A DNA stretch of 48,870 nucleotides, taken from contig CANIBL010000016.1 in the NCBI GenBank assembly GCA_947466225.1, positions 1 to 48,870 on the forward strand, read 5' to 3'. Source of the stretch: Deltaproteobacteria bacterium. GTDB taxonomy: Bacteria > Bdellovibrionota_B > Oligoflexia > Oligoflexales > Bog-1112. A model generated the notes under the pieces. That model ran no database searches. It saw only the letters and a program-made list of their open reading frames with translations, and was not told the DNA's origin. A program made the translations under genes and the position numbers. Below, in pieces: positions 37,026-45,341 of the stretch (the stretch's first letter is position 1; each line of letters opens with the position of its first letter).

Positions 37026-37870
37026 CTAGTCCAATCTGCAGAGATTCATCATGCTGGTCCAAATCCAACCCAATTTCTCTTGTCTATGCCCCACTCGCAT
37101 GGGGATAATTCGATTGGTCAAGCAGAAAAAGAAGGCGGAAAGAACGACATAGCAGCATACAATACCCAGACCGAAACGATGGGCCATAAAAGTTGCGCCC
37201 TTTCCAAAAATCAGGTCCACCTCTTTTGCCAATACACCGGTAGCCAACCTCCTGACAATGCCCCCAAGACCCTAACAAGAGAAAATATCAAAAGTATCGT
37301 TGATACAAGTTTGGGTTTTCCAGTGGACAGCAAGACGGCTAATTATACTAGCCAAAATCCCCAAGGCAAGACTTTGGGGAATGGTGATAAAGCCTGCAGC
37401 CGGTGTAACTGCCACAAGCCCCACAACAGAGCCGATACAAACGCCCAAAGTCGAAATTTTTTTGCCGCGCACGAGATCAAAAACGCCCCAAGTTAACATC
37501 GCAGTCGCAGAAGGGCTGTTTGTGGCAGCAAATGCAATCACAGCAGATTCATTCGCCCCAAACGCGCCACCTGCAATAAATCCAAACCAGTGCAGCGACA
37601 ACATGCCGGCTCCCAGTACAACATATGGAATATTGGCAAGGAAATGGGATTTTTTGCTATCCGCCTGGCTCAAAGGAGGACCGAGAAATAAAGCGCCGGC
37701 AAAGCACTCTTACGTCAGAAGAAGTATGAACCACATTGGTAAACATGAAGTAGACACGCGGATCTCCGATGATGCCATGGTAGCGATTGGCAAAAAAAAC
37801 CAAACCCCACCAGAACCAAGGCAACCTCACCACGCCGAAACAGACAAACTTTGAACCGTGGTAGAGGTAC
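37026..37870 (-). pseudogene. amt: Decayed ammonium transporter (Amt family)
   Basis: Read on the minus strand, the intact middle (37673-37275) encodes IPYVVLGAGMLSLHWFGF, GANESAVIAFAATNSPSATA, LTWGVFDLVRGKK and VAVTPAAGFITIPQSLAL, matching Amt helices. A TAG at 37272-37274 interrupts it where Amt has its HGVGG region, after which the same frame continues with GLGGIVRRLATGVLA and an Amt-like C-terminal tail with MRVGHRQEKLGW. Upstream near 37700 a frameshift separates a segment with NVVHTSSDV (Amt VVHxSSGVSAL) from the GALFLGP stretch. The N-terminal third cannot be recovered. It lies upstream of glnII on the same strand, fitting a former transport-assimilation unit. Confidence 0.78.
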
Positions 37871-38036
37871 CATTTTCCTTTCCCACTAGGACGCCATAAA
37901 AAATACCAGATCCCACTGCGGCTCGTCTGTTGAAAGGAAGCGGAACTATCTACACTTTGAATATTACAAAACGTGTTTTTTTCCTGGGGGCTGTCAATAT
38001 AGGCGTTTTACTCGCGAGGAGGGGGAGTCGGGAAGG

Positions 38037-38756
38037 CTATAAAGTGGCATCTCCTATATGAGACGTATCCAGCGTCCCCTCTCGCATATTATATCGACGC
38101 ATTTTACAATCAGGCCTTGGATTCAGGCGTCGATCCGCACAAATCACGGCGAGTGGTAAAAGGCCCACTAAAATAGCCCCTGAGGAGGCTATACCGCTAT
38201 ACGTCTGGAAAGCTTCTTTGGGATCAGGATCACTCCCCCACCAAGGCTGGGCCCACCCAAAGGTCGGAACTGCGACCAGGATGGTGAAGCCAGCAGCAAG
38301 CCAAGAAGCAGGTTCTGGTTTGCTAATCCATTTAGCCGCTTTTCGTAGCCTAGGCCATTTTACCCATGACGTTTCGGTCATGCCGTCAGGAATCATAAAA
38401 AGCTCTTTTGCCTCTGTATCTAAGACCCATTTCTCCTGTGTTATTCTATGCCGCAACACGAGCAAGCCATCTGTATTGTTTGGCACCTGCGTAAATTGCA
38501 GCAACATCTCAGGCGTTATTTCAACCGTCTCTTCATCCTCTGGAGGAGACGGGGGAATCGCAATGGAAACATCCGCTCTGAACTCCTGCAGTTCTTGTCC
38601 CTGCTGCTGCTCAGCCGCTTGTAAGTAAGACGTGAACCGACAAGACAACATCAGGAGAAATCCACTAAGACAAAAGCTGAATGAGACAGCGCGCATTATC
38701 AGAGCCCCCAAAGCAGTTGCAATGGTTTCTGTATAAAGAACAATAATACGCTGCAC
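38037..38756 (-). CDS. Predicted membrane protein of unknown family
   Basis: Up to 239 residues. A better start may be Met21 (38696), followed by a signal-like stretch (VSFSFCLSGFLLMLSC) that could be a lipoprotein-type or anchor sequence. A Gln-rich and then acidic periplasmic segment follows, with a soluble region (GLLVLRHRITQEKWVLDTEA). Two C-terminal membrane helices, ASWLAAGFTILVAVPTFGW and IASSGAILVGLLPLAVIC, complete it. No family is recognised. It lies between the dead amt and the insertion sequence. Ribosome-site evidence for either start is weak. Confidence 0.55.
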   Translation of the reverse strand: MQRIIVLYTETIATALGALIMRAVSFSFCLSGFLLMLSCRFTSYLQAAEQQQGQELQEFRADVSIAIPPSPPEDEETVEITPEMLLQFTQVPNNTDGLLVLRHRITQEKWVLDTEAKELFMIPDGMTETSWVKWPRLRKAAKWISKPEPASWLAAGFTILVAVPTFGWAQPWWGSDPDPKEAFQTYSGIASSGAILVGLLPLAVICADRRLNPRPDCKMRRYNMREGTLDTSHIGDATL

Positions 38757-38811
38757 AATGCGGCAGGATTGTATGGGATGGGGACTTCTGGTTACCGTCT
38801 GCGTCGTAAAG

Positions 38812-38831
38812 CCTCGGCCTTCAGGCCGGGG
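38812..38831. repeat. Left-end stem-loop of the IS200/IS605 element
   Basis: CCTCGGCC and GGCCGGGG pair over eight positions, one being G-T, around TTCA. It lies 25 bp beyond the tnpA stop. In this family TnpA recognises such sub-terminal hairpins on single-stranded DNA. Confidence 0.65.
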
Positions 38832-38855
38832 ATATAAGACGCCTTAGTTTCGTAT

Positions 38856-39272
38856 TTATTTTGGTGTATTTTGATTTTCGATATATTTTTTTATGATCTC
38901 AAGAGGTGCTCCGCCACAAGAGGCGGCAAAATAGCTTGGTGACCATAAAGCCTTCTTAAAATATGCGCCTTCAATTTTCTTTCCGTATTTCTTTCTAATT
39001 AATCGGGAAGAGACACCTTTTAAACTGTTCACTAATTTGGAAACACAGACCTTAGGTGGGAAATTCACCAATAGATGAACATGATCTCCTTCGCCATTCA
39101 TCTCTTTAAGATCACATTCAAAATCGAAACAAACCTTTTGAAAAATTTCTTTAAGATCATCGAGCAGGGCTTTTGTGAAAATTTTTCGGCGATATTTTGA
39201 TACAAAGACCAAGTGTACGTGCATTTCAAAAACGCAGTGTCTTCCAGTACGGAAATTAGTTGACAATTCCAT
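38856..39272 (-). CDS. tnpA: IS200/IS605 transposase TnpA (Y1 HUH)
   Basis: 138 residues, full length. The HUH motif HVHLLVNFP lies near 64-72, and the catalytic Tyr is in EIIKKYIENQ near the C-terminus. The N-terminus HVHLVFVSKYRRKIFT is typical of the family. It cuts and rejoins single-stranded element ends through a 5'-phosphotyrosine. AGGAG lies nine bases before the ATG at 39272. Both catalytic motifs are intact, so TnpA may still be active. It is divergent from tnpB, 53 bp apart. Confidence 0.95.
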   Translation of the reverse strand: MELSTNFRTGRHCVFEMHVHLVFVSKYRRKIFTKALLDDLKEIFQKVCFDFECDLKEMNGEGDHVHLLVNFPPKVCVSKLVNSLKGVSSRLIRKKYGKKIEGAYFKKALWSPSYFAASCGGAPLEIIKKYIENQNTPK

Positions 39273-39325
39273 AGACCAACTCCTAAAGTAATATAAAGTT
39301 CATAGCAAATGGAAATTATAGTGTC

Positions 39326-40553
39326 ATGGTAATTCGCAAGGCTTTTAAATTTCGCTTAGAACCATGCCAGAAACAACAAAGTCTTTTGTCTCAGGGCGCT
39401 GGTTGTTCAAGGTTCATATGGAACAAAGCACTTGCTCTACAAAAAGAAAAACTAACGAAGAAAGAAAAAATATTTTCTTATGCAGATCTTTGTAAAGAAC
39501 TTTCCTCATGGAAAGAGACAGAGGAGCTTTCTTTTTTGAGGGAAGCCCACTCGCAACCACTTCAACAAACATTGAAAGACTTAGATCGCGCGATCAAAGA
39601 TGGATTTTCAAAGTCCAAAGGCATGCCAAAATTCAAGAAGAAAAGCATTTCTTGCGAGGGTATGAAATTTCCACAAGGATTTCGATTTGAGGGTCGCCAT
39701 CTTTTCATACCCAAGATTGGGCTGGTAAAAACCTACCAAGGACGCCCTGTCGATGGAACAATGAAAAATCTGACGGTGCGAAAAGAAGCAGGTCTTTGGT
39801 ATGCTGCCGTGCAGGTGGAACAAGAAATTGAAGTGACAACACATGAGAAAATAACCTGCACGGTTGGCATAGATGTGGGGGTAAAACGCTTCGCCACTCT
39901 TTCTAATGGGAAAGTGATTGAGCCAATTTCTGTATATAGAAGATTCGAAGATAAACTAGCCAAAGCATCCAGGAGGTTCGCAAGAAAAGAAAAAAGAGCG
40001 GCGTAATCTTCAGGAGATCCACGAGAAAATTCGTAGGATTCGGCATGATTTTTTGCATAAAGCCACACACTGGATAGCCAAAAACCACGGCACGGTCGTA
40101 CTGGAAGATTTGCAAATTTCCAACATGTCGAGGTCGGCAAAAGGTAGCGTGGAAGAGCCGGGGCGTTGTGTGAAGCAAAAAGCTGGACTCAACAAGTCCA
40201 TTTTGGATCAAGGCTGGTTTGAGTTCAAAAGACAGCTTCAATACAAACTTGACTGGAGTGGTGGGGTTCTGCACGTTGTGCCGCCGCAGTACACCTCTCA
40301 AACGTGCAGTGAGTGTGAACATTGCTCTCCTCTCAATCGCAGGAGCCAGTCTGAGTTTGAATGCGAAAATTGTCATTTCCGAGCCAATGCTGACGAAAAT
40401 GCTGCAAAAAATATAGAAAACAAAGCCCTGGGGCGCAGGGTCATGGCCTGTGGATCGAATCTCGCGGAGAGGTCGTCGAAACAGGAACCGGAGAGGAAGC
40501 GAAAAGTCGGAAAGACCATAAGCAAGCCTCTCTCCTTAGAAATTCCTTTCTAA
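39326..40553 (+). pseudogene. tnpB: TnpB RNA-guided nuclease gene with one frameshift
   Basis: Two overlapping pieces (39326-40006 and about 39990-40553) would make about 409 residues if joined by a +1 shift in the A-rich tract near 39983-39996. All nuclease residues remain: RuvC Asp in VGIDVGVKRFATLS, Glu in VVLEDLQISNM, the zinc finger CSECEHC...CENC, and the last Asp in ANADENAAKNI. The N-terminus VIRKAFKFRLEPCQKQQ is normal. TnpB is the Cas12 ancestor that cuts empty donor sites with an omega-RNA from the element's right end. The shift may be a real inactivation, programmed frameshifting or an assembly error at the homopolymer. Confidence 0.88.
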
Positions 40554-40555
40554 GG
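40534..40555. repeat. Right-end stem-loop of the IS200/IS605 element
   Basis: Perfect nine-base stem with a TTCC loop that overlaps the tnpB stop. It may serve as the right-end recognition hairpin, and the omega-RNA of TnpB would be expected to cover this part. Confidence 0.65.
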
Positions 40556-40634
40556 AATCCCCTTCTTGAGGCGACCTTTGAGCGTAGCTCATTGGGAGAC
40601 GAAAGGAGGGGAGGACGTCAATAAGGCTTCGGGT

Positions 40635-40665
40635 TTTATAGGGAACCAGCTATGCAGTTTCCCCG
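40635..40665. repeat. Solo copy of the palindrome end
   Basis: The TTTTATAGGG flank and GGAACCAGCT...GCAGTTTCC match the left end of the 283-bp palindrome (20118-20150) with two substitutions in the core at 40642-40662. It lies between the insertion sequence and the S46 peptidase gene and can itself fold (GGGAA/TTCCC). It looks like a remnant or minimal member of the same family. Confidence 0.55.
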
Positions 40666-40689
40666 GTAACCCACCGGAAGAATCAAATT

Positions 40690-42894
40690 CTACTGGACCC
40701 CTGTGATCCCCATCTCACCCAAGAGGCGATACGTTTCATCAATGTGCTTCATAATCCACAGCACATAGCGAATGTCCACCAAGATGGAGCGAACTTCTGC
40801 GGCATTGAATTCGTAGTCAGAATAAAGCGCGTCGCTGTTACCATCAAACAACAACCCAACCAGACTGCCCTTGGCATTCATGGCAGCAGAGCCGCTGTTT
40901 CCACCTGTCGTATCGAGAGCCGCAAGGAAGTTTACCGGCACATCTTCGAATCCGCGCTTGTGTACAAGCGTACGAATTTTCTCTGGTAGGTCGAACTCAG
41001 GATCTCCCTCTTTATGCTTTTTCACCAAGCTATCCAAATCGGTGAACGGCACTTGCCACTCATTACGCGGCGCGCTCAAGTAGCCCGCTACGTGACCGAA
41101 GGTAATACGCAGCGTACTGTTGGCATCTGGCGCTAGCAGTTTCTTTTGCTCTGCAGCATAGGCGCGCAAGGTTGCCATATAGCGCGGTACCACTTGATAG
41201 AGAGCCCCGGCATCATGTCGGTCCTTGTTGTCCTGCACTTTTTTTACTTCTGCGAGTTTGAGTCCAATTTGCAAGATCGGATCTTGGCTTGCACGTAAGC
41301 TTTCGGGTGTGGCCTCGTTCAATAACTGTATGCGAGTTTCCAGTTTCTCTAGGGTCGTTGCAGCATAAAGTTCATCAATGCGCATTCGAATGTAGCTCGG
41401 ATCTTTTTTCGCCTTTTCCACATCCAAGACATCGCGCAAGAAGTCGGGCTGTTGTTCCACAGGAGACTGCGCAGCACGAACTAAAACCCATTCCAGAATT
41501 TGGCGACTCAACTCAGAATCGTACTCCAGCTGTGACTCTTCTTCTGCTTGGATATTTTCTTTCCATTTGCGCTCTTGAAAGTCGGGGTGACGCTCTGCAT
41601 CGGGCTTACTTCGCTCCTCTGCCATACGGGCGATGTGAGTAGCAGAAGCAAACACATGAATTAAATCAGAAATAAAGTTTACAGAGAAATTGTTGAAAAT
41701 GTCATCTTTCTTCCAATCGGCCCGTAATTCAGCCGTTACACGCTCCATACCTTCAATCGCACCCGCATGAATTTTTGACTCTTGAGCCCAAGCCGCAACC
41801 TCCTCTTGATGCGTCTTTTTATTCGCTACATAGTTAATGCGTTTTACTGCGGCAGAAGACTCGTCATAATATTTAAGGGAATTGTCCAACGACTTGATTC
41901 GATCATCAAGTTTTTTACGCCACTCAAGTTTTTTGCCACTCAGCTCGCCAAGGAGCACACGCAAAGTACCATACTTTTCTTGAATAAAAGGAATGTTCTC
42001 GTCGACTTTCCACGCAATTTCTCCAGCTGGTTGCAACCGCACGGTACGGCCCGGATACCCAGCCACCAAGGCAAGATCTCCCTCTGCAATTCCCTTCGCT
42101 TCTACATGCAAGAAACTCTTAGGCTGATAGGGCACGTTGTCAGGATGATAGTCACGTGGCTTTCCATCCGGGCCGACATAGGCGCGCAAGAAAGAAAAGT
42201 CGGCGACTTGACGCGGCCAGTGCCAGTTGTCTGTATCCCCCCCAAAATTGCCGATGCGTTGCTCTGGTATGTACACTACGCGCACATCTTTAATGTTCAA
42301 TTTTTTGATGAGGATAAATTTTTCACCGCGAAAATAACTTTTCACTTCCGCCTTAATGCTAGAATCGGCTGCCTCGGCAATTTGAACCAGCTCTTTGCAG
42401 CGATTCTCTTGTGTAAGACCCCGTTCGGTTGGATCTTGGATTTTATCCAATCCGTCATTCACGATAGAAGTGACATCTTCCTCGGATTGGGTGACATAGA
42501 CGTGGTACCCAGACCCTGCCGACCCTTCATCTTTGAGCTCAGACGCATAGAAGCCTTTTTTGAAATAGTCCGCAGTTGTATCCCCCCTAGACTGCGCTTC
42601 CTTTGTCATGCGGCTCGCAGCACCTGCGGCACAATGGTGGTTGGTAATAACCAAGCCCTGCTTAGAAACGAAAGAAGCAGAGCAAAAACCCAGGCTCACG
42701 ATAGAGGACATACGTTGGGGATCAGAGAAAAACGCGGGGTCTTCAACACCCAACTGTTGCAGCAAATCAGCTTGTTGCTTGATCTGCTCTGGCATCCACA
42801 TACCACCTTGATTTACCCAGGCATGATCCGTTGCACACGCCACAGAAGAGAAGAGAAGGGAGCTGAGAATCAACATCCGCTGCCGAGAAATCAT
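40690..42894 (-). CDS. S46-family dipeptidyl peptidase (DPP7-like)
   Basis: 734 residues, normal for S46. A signal peptide (MLILSSLLFSSVACA) sends it to the periplasm or cell surface. These enzymes cut dipeptides from peptide N-termini. The chymotrypsin-like triad is visible: His in LVITNHHC near 84-88, Asp in FGGDTDNWHWPRQVADFSF, and Ser in TTGGNSGSAAMN near 665. GLLFDGN after the Ser has Gly where DPP11 has Arg, which suggests DPP7-like preference for hydrophobic rather than acidic P1 residues (inference). GGMWMPEQI and SIVSLGFCSASFVS are family signatures. It ends in TAG and stands 94 bp after rplX. Confidence 0.95.
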   Translation of the reverse strand: MISRQRMLILSSLLFSSVACATDHAWVNQGGMWMPEQIKQQADLLQQLGVEDPAFFSDPQRMSSIVSLGFCSASFVSKQGLVITNHHCAAGAASRMTKEAQSRGDTTADYFKKGFYASELKDEGSAGSGYHVYVTQSEEDVTSIVNDGLDKIQDPTERGLTQENRCKELVQIAEAADSSIKAEVKSYFRGEKFILIKKLNIKDVRVVYIPEQRIGNFGGDTDNWHWPRQVADFSFLRAYVGPDGKPRDYHPDNVPYQPKSFLHVEAKGIAEGDLALVAGYPGRTVRLQPAGEIAWKVDENIPFIQEKYGTLRVLLGELSGKKLEWRKKLDDRIKSLDNSLKYYDESSAAVKRINYVANKKTHQEEVAAWAQESKIHAGAIEGMERVTAELRADWKKDDIFNNFSVNFISDLIHVFASATHIARMAEERSKPDAERHPDFQERKWKENIQAEEESQLEYDSELSRQILEWVLVRAAQSPVEQQPDFLRDVLDVEKAKKDPSYIRMRIDELYAATTLEKLETRIQLLNEATPESLRASQDPILQIGLKLAEVKKVQDNKDRHDAGALYQVVPRYMATLRAYAAEQKKLLAPDANSTLRITFGHVAGYLSAPRNEWQVPFTDLDSLVKKHKEGDPEFDLPEKIRTLVHKRGFEDVPVNFLAALDTTGGNSGSAAMNAKGSLVGLLFDGNSDALYSDYEFNAAEVRSILVDIRYVLWIMKHIDETYRLLGEMGITGVQ

Positions 42895-42963
42895 AGTAGA
42901 GGCCTCCGTAGATAAACGAGGCCTCTATCATGCGCAATTTATGGGGAATATCAAGAGAAGATC

Positions 42964-42979
42964 GAGGGGCAGGCCCCTC
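42964..42979 (-). terminator. Possible terminator after rplX
   Basis: GAGGGG/CCCCTC pairs around four bases just past the rplX stop. The minus-strand sequence after it is only mildly U-rich (GATCTTCTCTTG), so efficiency would be low. Confidence 0.3.
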
Positions 42980-42988
42980 TCGGAGGGA

Positions 42989-43303
42989 CTAGAGAACGGA
43001 AGCGGACTTCTTGGCAATCCGAACTTTTTTGCCATCTAGCACTTGGTAGCCCAAACGAGTGGCTTTCTTTTCTTTTGGGTCGACGAGGGCGAGGTTGCTG
43101 ATATGGATCGGCATGATCTTTTCTACGATGCCGCCTTCGCTGCCTTCACCGGTGGCGCGTTGGTGCTTCTTGCGCACATTCACACCGCCCACGTACGCGC
43201 GATCCTTTGCACGATCAAAACGGTCGATCTTGCCTGTGTGGCCTTTGGATCCACCAGAGATCACGATTACTTCATCGCCTTTACGTAGTTTGCTGCGGAA
43301 CAT
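42989..43303 (-). CDS. rplX: 50S ribosomal protein L24
   Basis: 104 residues, full length. L24 binds 23S rRNA early in 50S assembly. The KOW motif is clear (RKGDEVIVISGGSKGHTGKI), followed by YVGGVNVRKKHQRAT and MPIHISNLALVDPK. The start has GAGG upstream. It is isolated: rplN and rplE, its normal neighbours in the spc operon, are absent, and the flanks are an S46 peptidase and dsbD. No second L24 copy can be judged from this window. Confidence 0.96.
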   Translation of the reverse strand: MFRSKLRKGDEVIVISGGSKGHTGKIDRFDRAKDRAYVGGVNVRKKHQRATGEGSEGGIVEKIMPIHISNLALVDPKEKKATRLGYQVLDGKKVRIAKKSASVL

Positions 43304-43535
43304 AGATCCTCACCTGTAAGCAACGGGACAGAATATCTGTCGAATTTTGTCTTTTCATTCGATTTCCAATGGGTTATGGGGAGAAGCCACATCGCATGGC
43401 AGGGAACCTTTTCCCACATTGGACTAAACCGCTCTTATACTGAAGGTTGACAGAAGGTTCAACAGGATTTTTCCGCCTTATCAAGGCCTTCATGAGATTG
43501 AGCCCGATAGCGAACCAAGACAAAAAGGAGGGAAT

Positions 43536-45329
43536 ATGAACAAGTTACTGTTGATACTGGGATTTATTGGTTTTTTTTCGGCAGGGCTGCGCACGGCCCC
43601 CTCCGTATTAACGCCGCTGGACGCTCCCGCCCCTGTAGATTTTCGCCCTCAAGATGTCATTGTATGGCAGGGCGCAGGCGCCGCGCGATACAACAACGGC
43701 TACCTGGTACTCTCCCTTCGCCTCCAAACCTTCCATGATTTCTCGATCTACACCCACAATCTCCAATTTGAAAGCCCGGCTGGGCTACCCATCGAAATTT
43801 TACGCGCGCCCCCAGTGCAAGAAATCCAAGATCCACTGAGCGAGAGCCCCAAGAAAGCAGCTATCTATACAGCGGGAGAATTTGAGCTAGGCGTACAAGC
43901 CTCCCCCTCAGATACTGCAACTGAGTTTATCCTCCACATCCGCGCCGTGGGGTGCACCGCACGCCTGTGTCTGCATCCCTACGTACAAGAGATCTCCCTC
44001 CCCGTGTTCGCTCGAGCGGAGGCGTATACCCCCCCTGCAAGCTCAGCTGCAACAAAGCAAGTGACATCGACTCCTTCCCTCGGAAAAGCCTTGTCTCTAG
44101 ATGCGCAAGAAACCGACCAGCTCCTCCGCTCCAGCGCCTGGGGGTGGCTGTTACTACTGCTGTTCCTCGGGGGCTTGCTCACCAACCTCACGCCCTGCGT
44201 CTACCCCATGATCCCCATCACCATCGGCCTCTTGGGTAAACAGAAGAAAAAAAACTCCGCTCTCATCGCAGGATTCAGCTACGCCGCGGGGATCGTGACC
44301 ACGTACACCTCCCTGGCATTGGTAACCGCATGGACCGGGGGGCTCTTCGGCCAGTTCATGGCACATCCCGGGGTGAACCTGGCCTTTGCCTTGCTCATGA
44401 TCGGCATCGCCTGCTCCATGTTGGGATATGGCCACTGGAACCGCACCCAAGCCTTTGGCTTTCGCTTTCAACACTCCCGTCACTGGATCCTCAACGCATT
44501 TGTACTCGGTATTGGCGCTGGATTTGTAGCAGCACCATGTACAGGACCCATCCTCGCTGCCTTGCTCACCTATACGGCGACATCAGGGCATCCGTGGCGC
44601 GCCAGCTTATTCATGCTGATGTACAGCATAGGCTTTGCACTGCCCTATGTAGCACTAGCCAAAGCCGCTCACGTGGTGAAGAAAGTGAAACTCCCCCGTC
44701 ACTTTGACCACACGGTGAAAGTAAGCTTTGCCTCGATCATGTTGGCACTGGGCTGGTATTACCTGCGTGTGCCGTTCTATGACCTGTTTAAAAGTTTGCA
44801 TCACCATTGGGATAAAATCGGACTCAGCGCGTTCCTTCTCAGCCTCTGCATCGCACTGTTGCAACGCAAAATGGGGCGCACTCACAAGCGTCGGGATTCC
44901 CTCGCGGTCAGTCTCTGCCTGTCGATTGCGTTATTTTCTACCTTCGAACACGTTACCCATCCCACCACGGAAGTCAGTGCTGGGGTACAATGGAACCTAG
45001 AGGAGGCCGAGGCCTTCACCGCTGCTCAAGAACGAAAGCAGCCCCTTCTCATCGACATGTGGGCCGAGTGGTGCGAGGCTTGTAAAAAAATGGATGTTAC
45101 AACATTTGCGGATCCTCGGGTACAAAAGGCCCTCCAAAGCTGGACCTTGCTCAAGTTGGACCTTACCGAAGACACGACAGAAAACGAAGCCCGCTTGGAG
45201 AAATACCATGCACCCGGGTTGCCAACCTTGCTACTCATTCCCGACCCCGCAACCCCTGAGAACGTCATCCGCATTACAGGATACACCGAGGCAGAGGCCC
45301 TGCTTCGGGCATTAGAACAACATCGGTAA
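43536..45329 (+). CDS. dsbD: Thiol:disulfide interchange protein DsbD
   Basis: 597 residues, full length. It moves electrons from cytosolic thioredoxin across the inner membrane to periplasmic partners (DsbC, CcmG). A signal peptide covers about 1-18. The periplasmic alpha domain (about 40-155) has the Cys pair CTARLC. Eight membrane helices (about 195-470) carry the redox Cys in TNLTPCVYPMIP near 219 and AAPCTGPIL near 334. The C-terminal thioredoxin-like gamma domain has WAEWCEACKK near 510-519. AAGGAGG is an ideal ribosome site. It starts a plus-strand run with the patatin gene and sfsA; reducing power here would also serve c-type cytochrome maturation. Confidence 0.96.
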   Translation: MNKLLLILGFIGFFSAGLRTAPSVLTPLDAPAPVDFRPQDVIVWQGAGAARYNNGYLVLSLRLQTFHDFSIYTHNLQFESPAGLPIEILRAPPVQEIQDPLSESPKKAAIYTAGEFELGVQASPSDTATEFILHIRAVGCTARLCLHPYVQEISLPVFARAEAYTPPASSAATKQVTSTPSLGKALSLDAQETDQLLRSSAWGWLLLLLFLGGLLTNLTPCVYPMIPITIGLLGKQKKKNSALIAGFSYAAGIVTTYTSLALVTAWTGGLFGQFMAHPGVNLAFALLMIGIACSMLGYGHWNRTQAFGFRFQHSRHWILNAFVLGIGAGFVAAPCTGPILAALLTYTATSGHPWRASLFMLMYSIGFALPYVALAKAAHVVKKVKLPRHFDHTVKVSFASIMLALGWYYLRVPFYDLFKSLHHHWDKIGLSAFLLSLCIALLQRKMGRTHKRRDSLAVSLCLSIALFSTFEHVTHPTTEVSAGVQWNLEEAEAFTAAQERKQPLLIDMWAEWCEACKKMDVTTFADPRVQKALQSWTLLKLDLTEDTTENEARLEKYHAPGLPTLLLIPDPATPENVIRITGYTEAEALLRALEQHR

Positions 45330-45341
45330 AGGGAGAGAGCC

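Larger units (their letters stand above)
38805..40562. mobile_element. IS200/IS605-family insertion sequence (tnpA and frameshifted tnpB)
   Basis: Divergent tnpA (Y1 HUH transposase) and tnpB lie between sub-terminal hairpins. The left one is 38812-38831 (eight-base stem, TTCA loop, one G-T pair) and the right one 40534-40555 (nine-base arms CCTTAGAAA/TTTCTAAGG, TTCC loop). These elements move as single-stranded circles and have no terminal inverted repeats or target duplication. Exact ends cannot be fixed without an empty site. tnpB has a +1 frameshift. Confidence 0.85.

Noticed and set aside
37300-37854. Plus-strand open frame opposite the amt remnant
   Set aside because: It is the antisense of recognisable Amt coding sequence and has no domain of its own.
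26648-38000. Genome-wide amber recoding, suggested by two in-frame TAG codons (27176 and 37272)
   Set aside because: TAG ends infB, rplX, the S46 peptidase and the 131-residue protein at expected positions, and the amt copy also has a frameshift, so local mutation is simpler.
38805-40562. CRISPR-like or Cas12 system
   Set aside because: The nuclease is TnpB paired with a Y1 transposase between hairpin ends; no repeat-spacer array exists in the window.
43447-43484. Promoter with TTGACA ahead of dsbD
   Set aside because: A consensus -35 is present at 43447 but the nearest -10-like TATCAA is 26 bases away, too far for a normal promoter.
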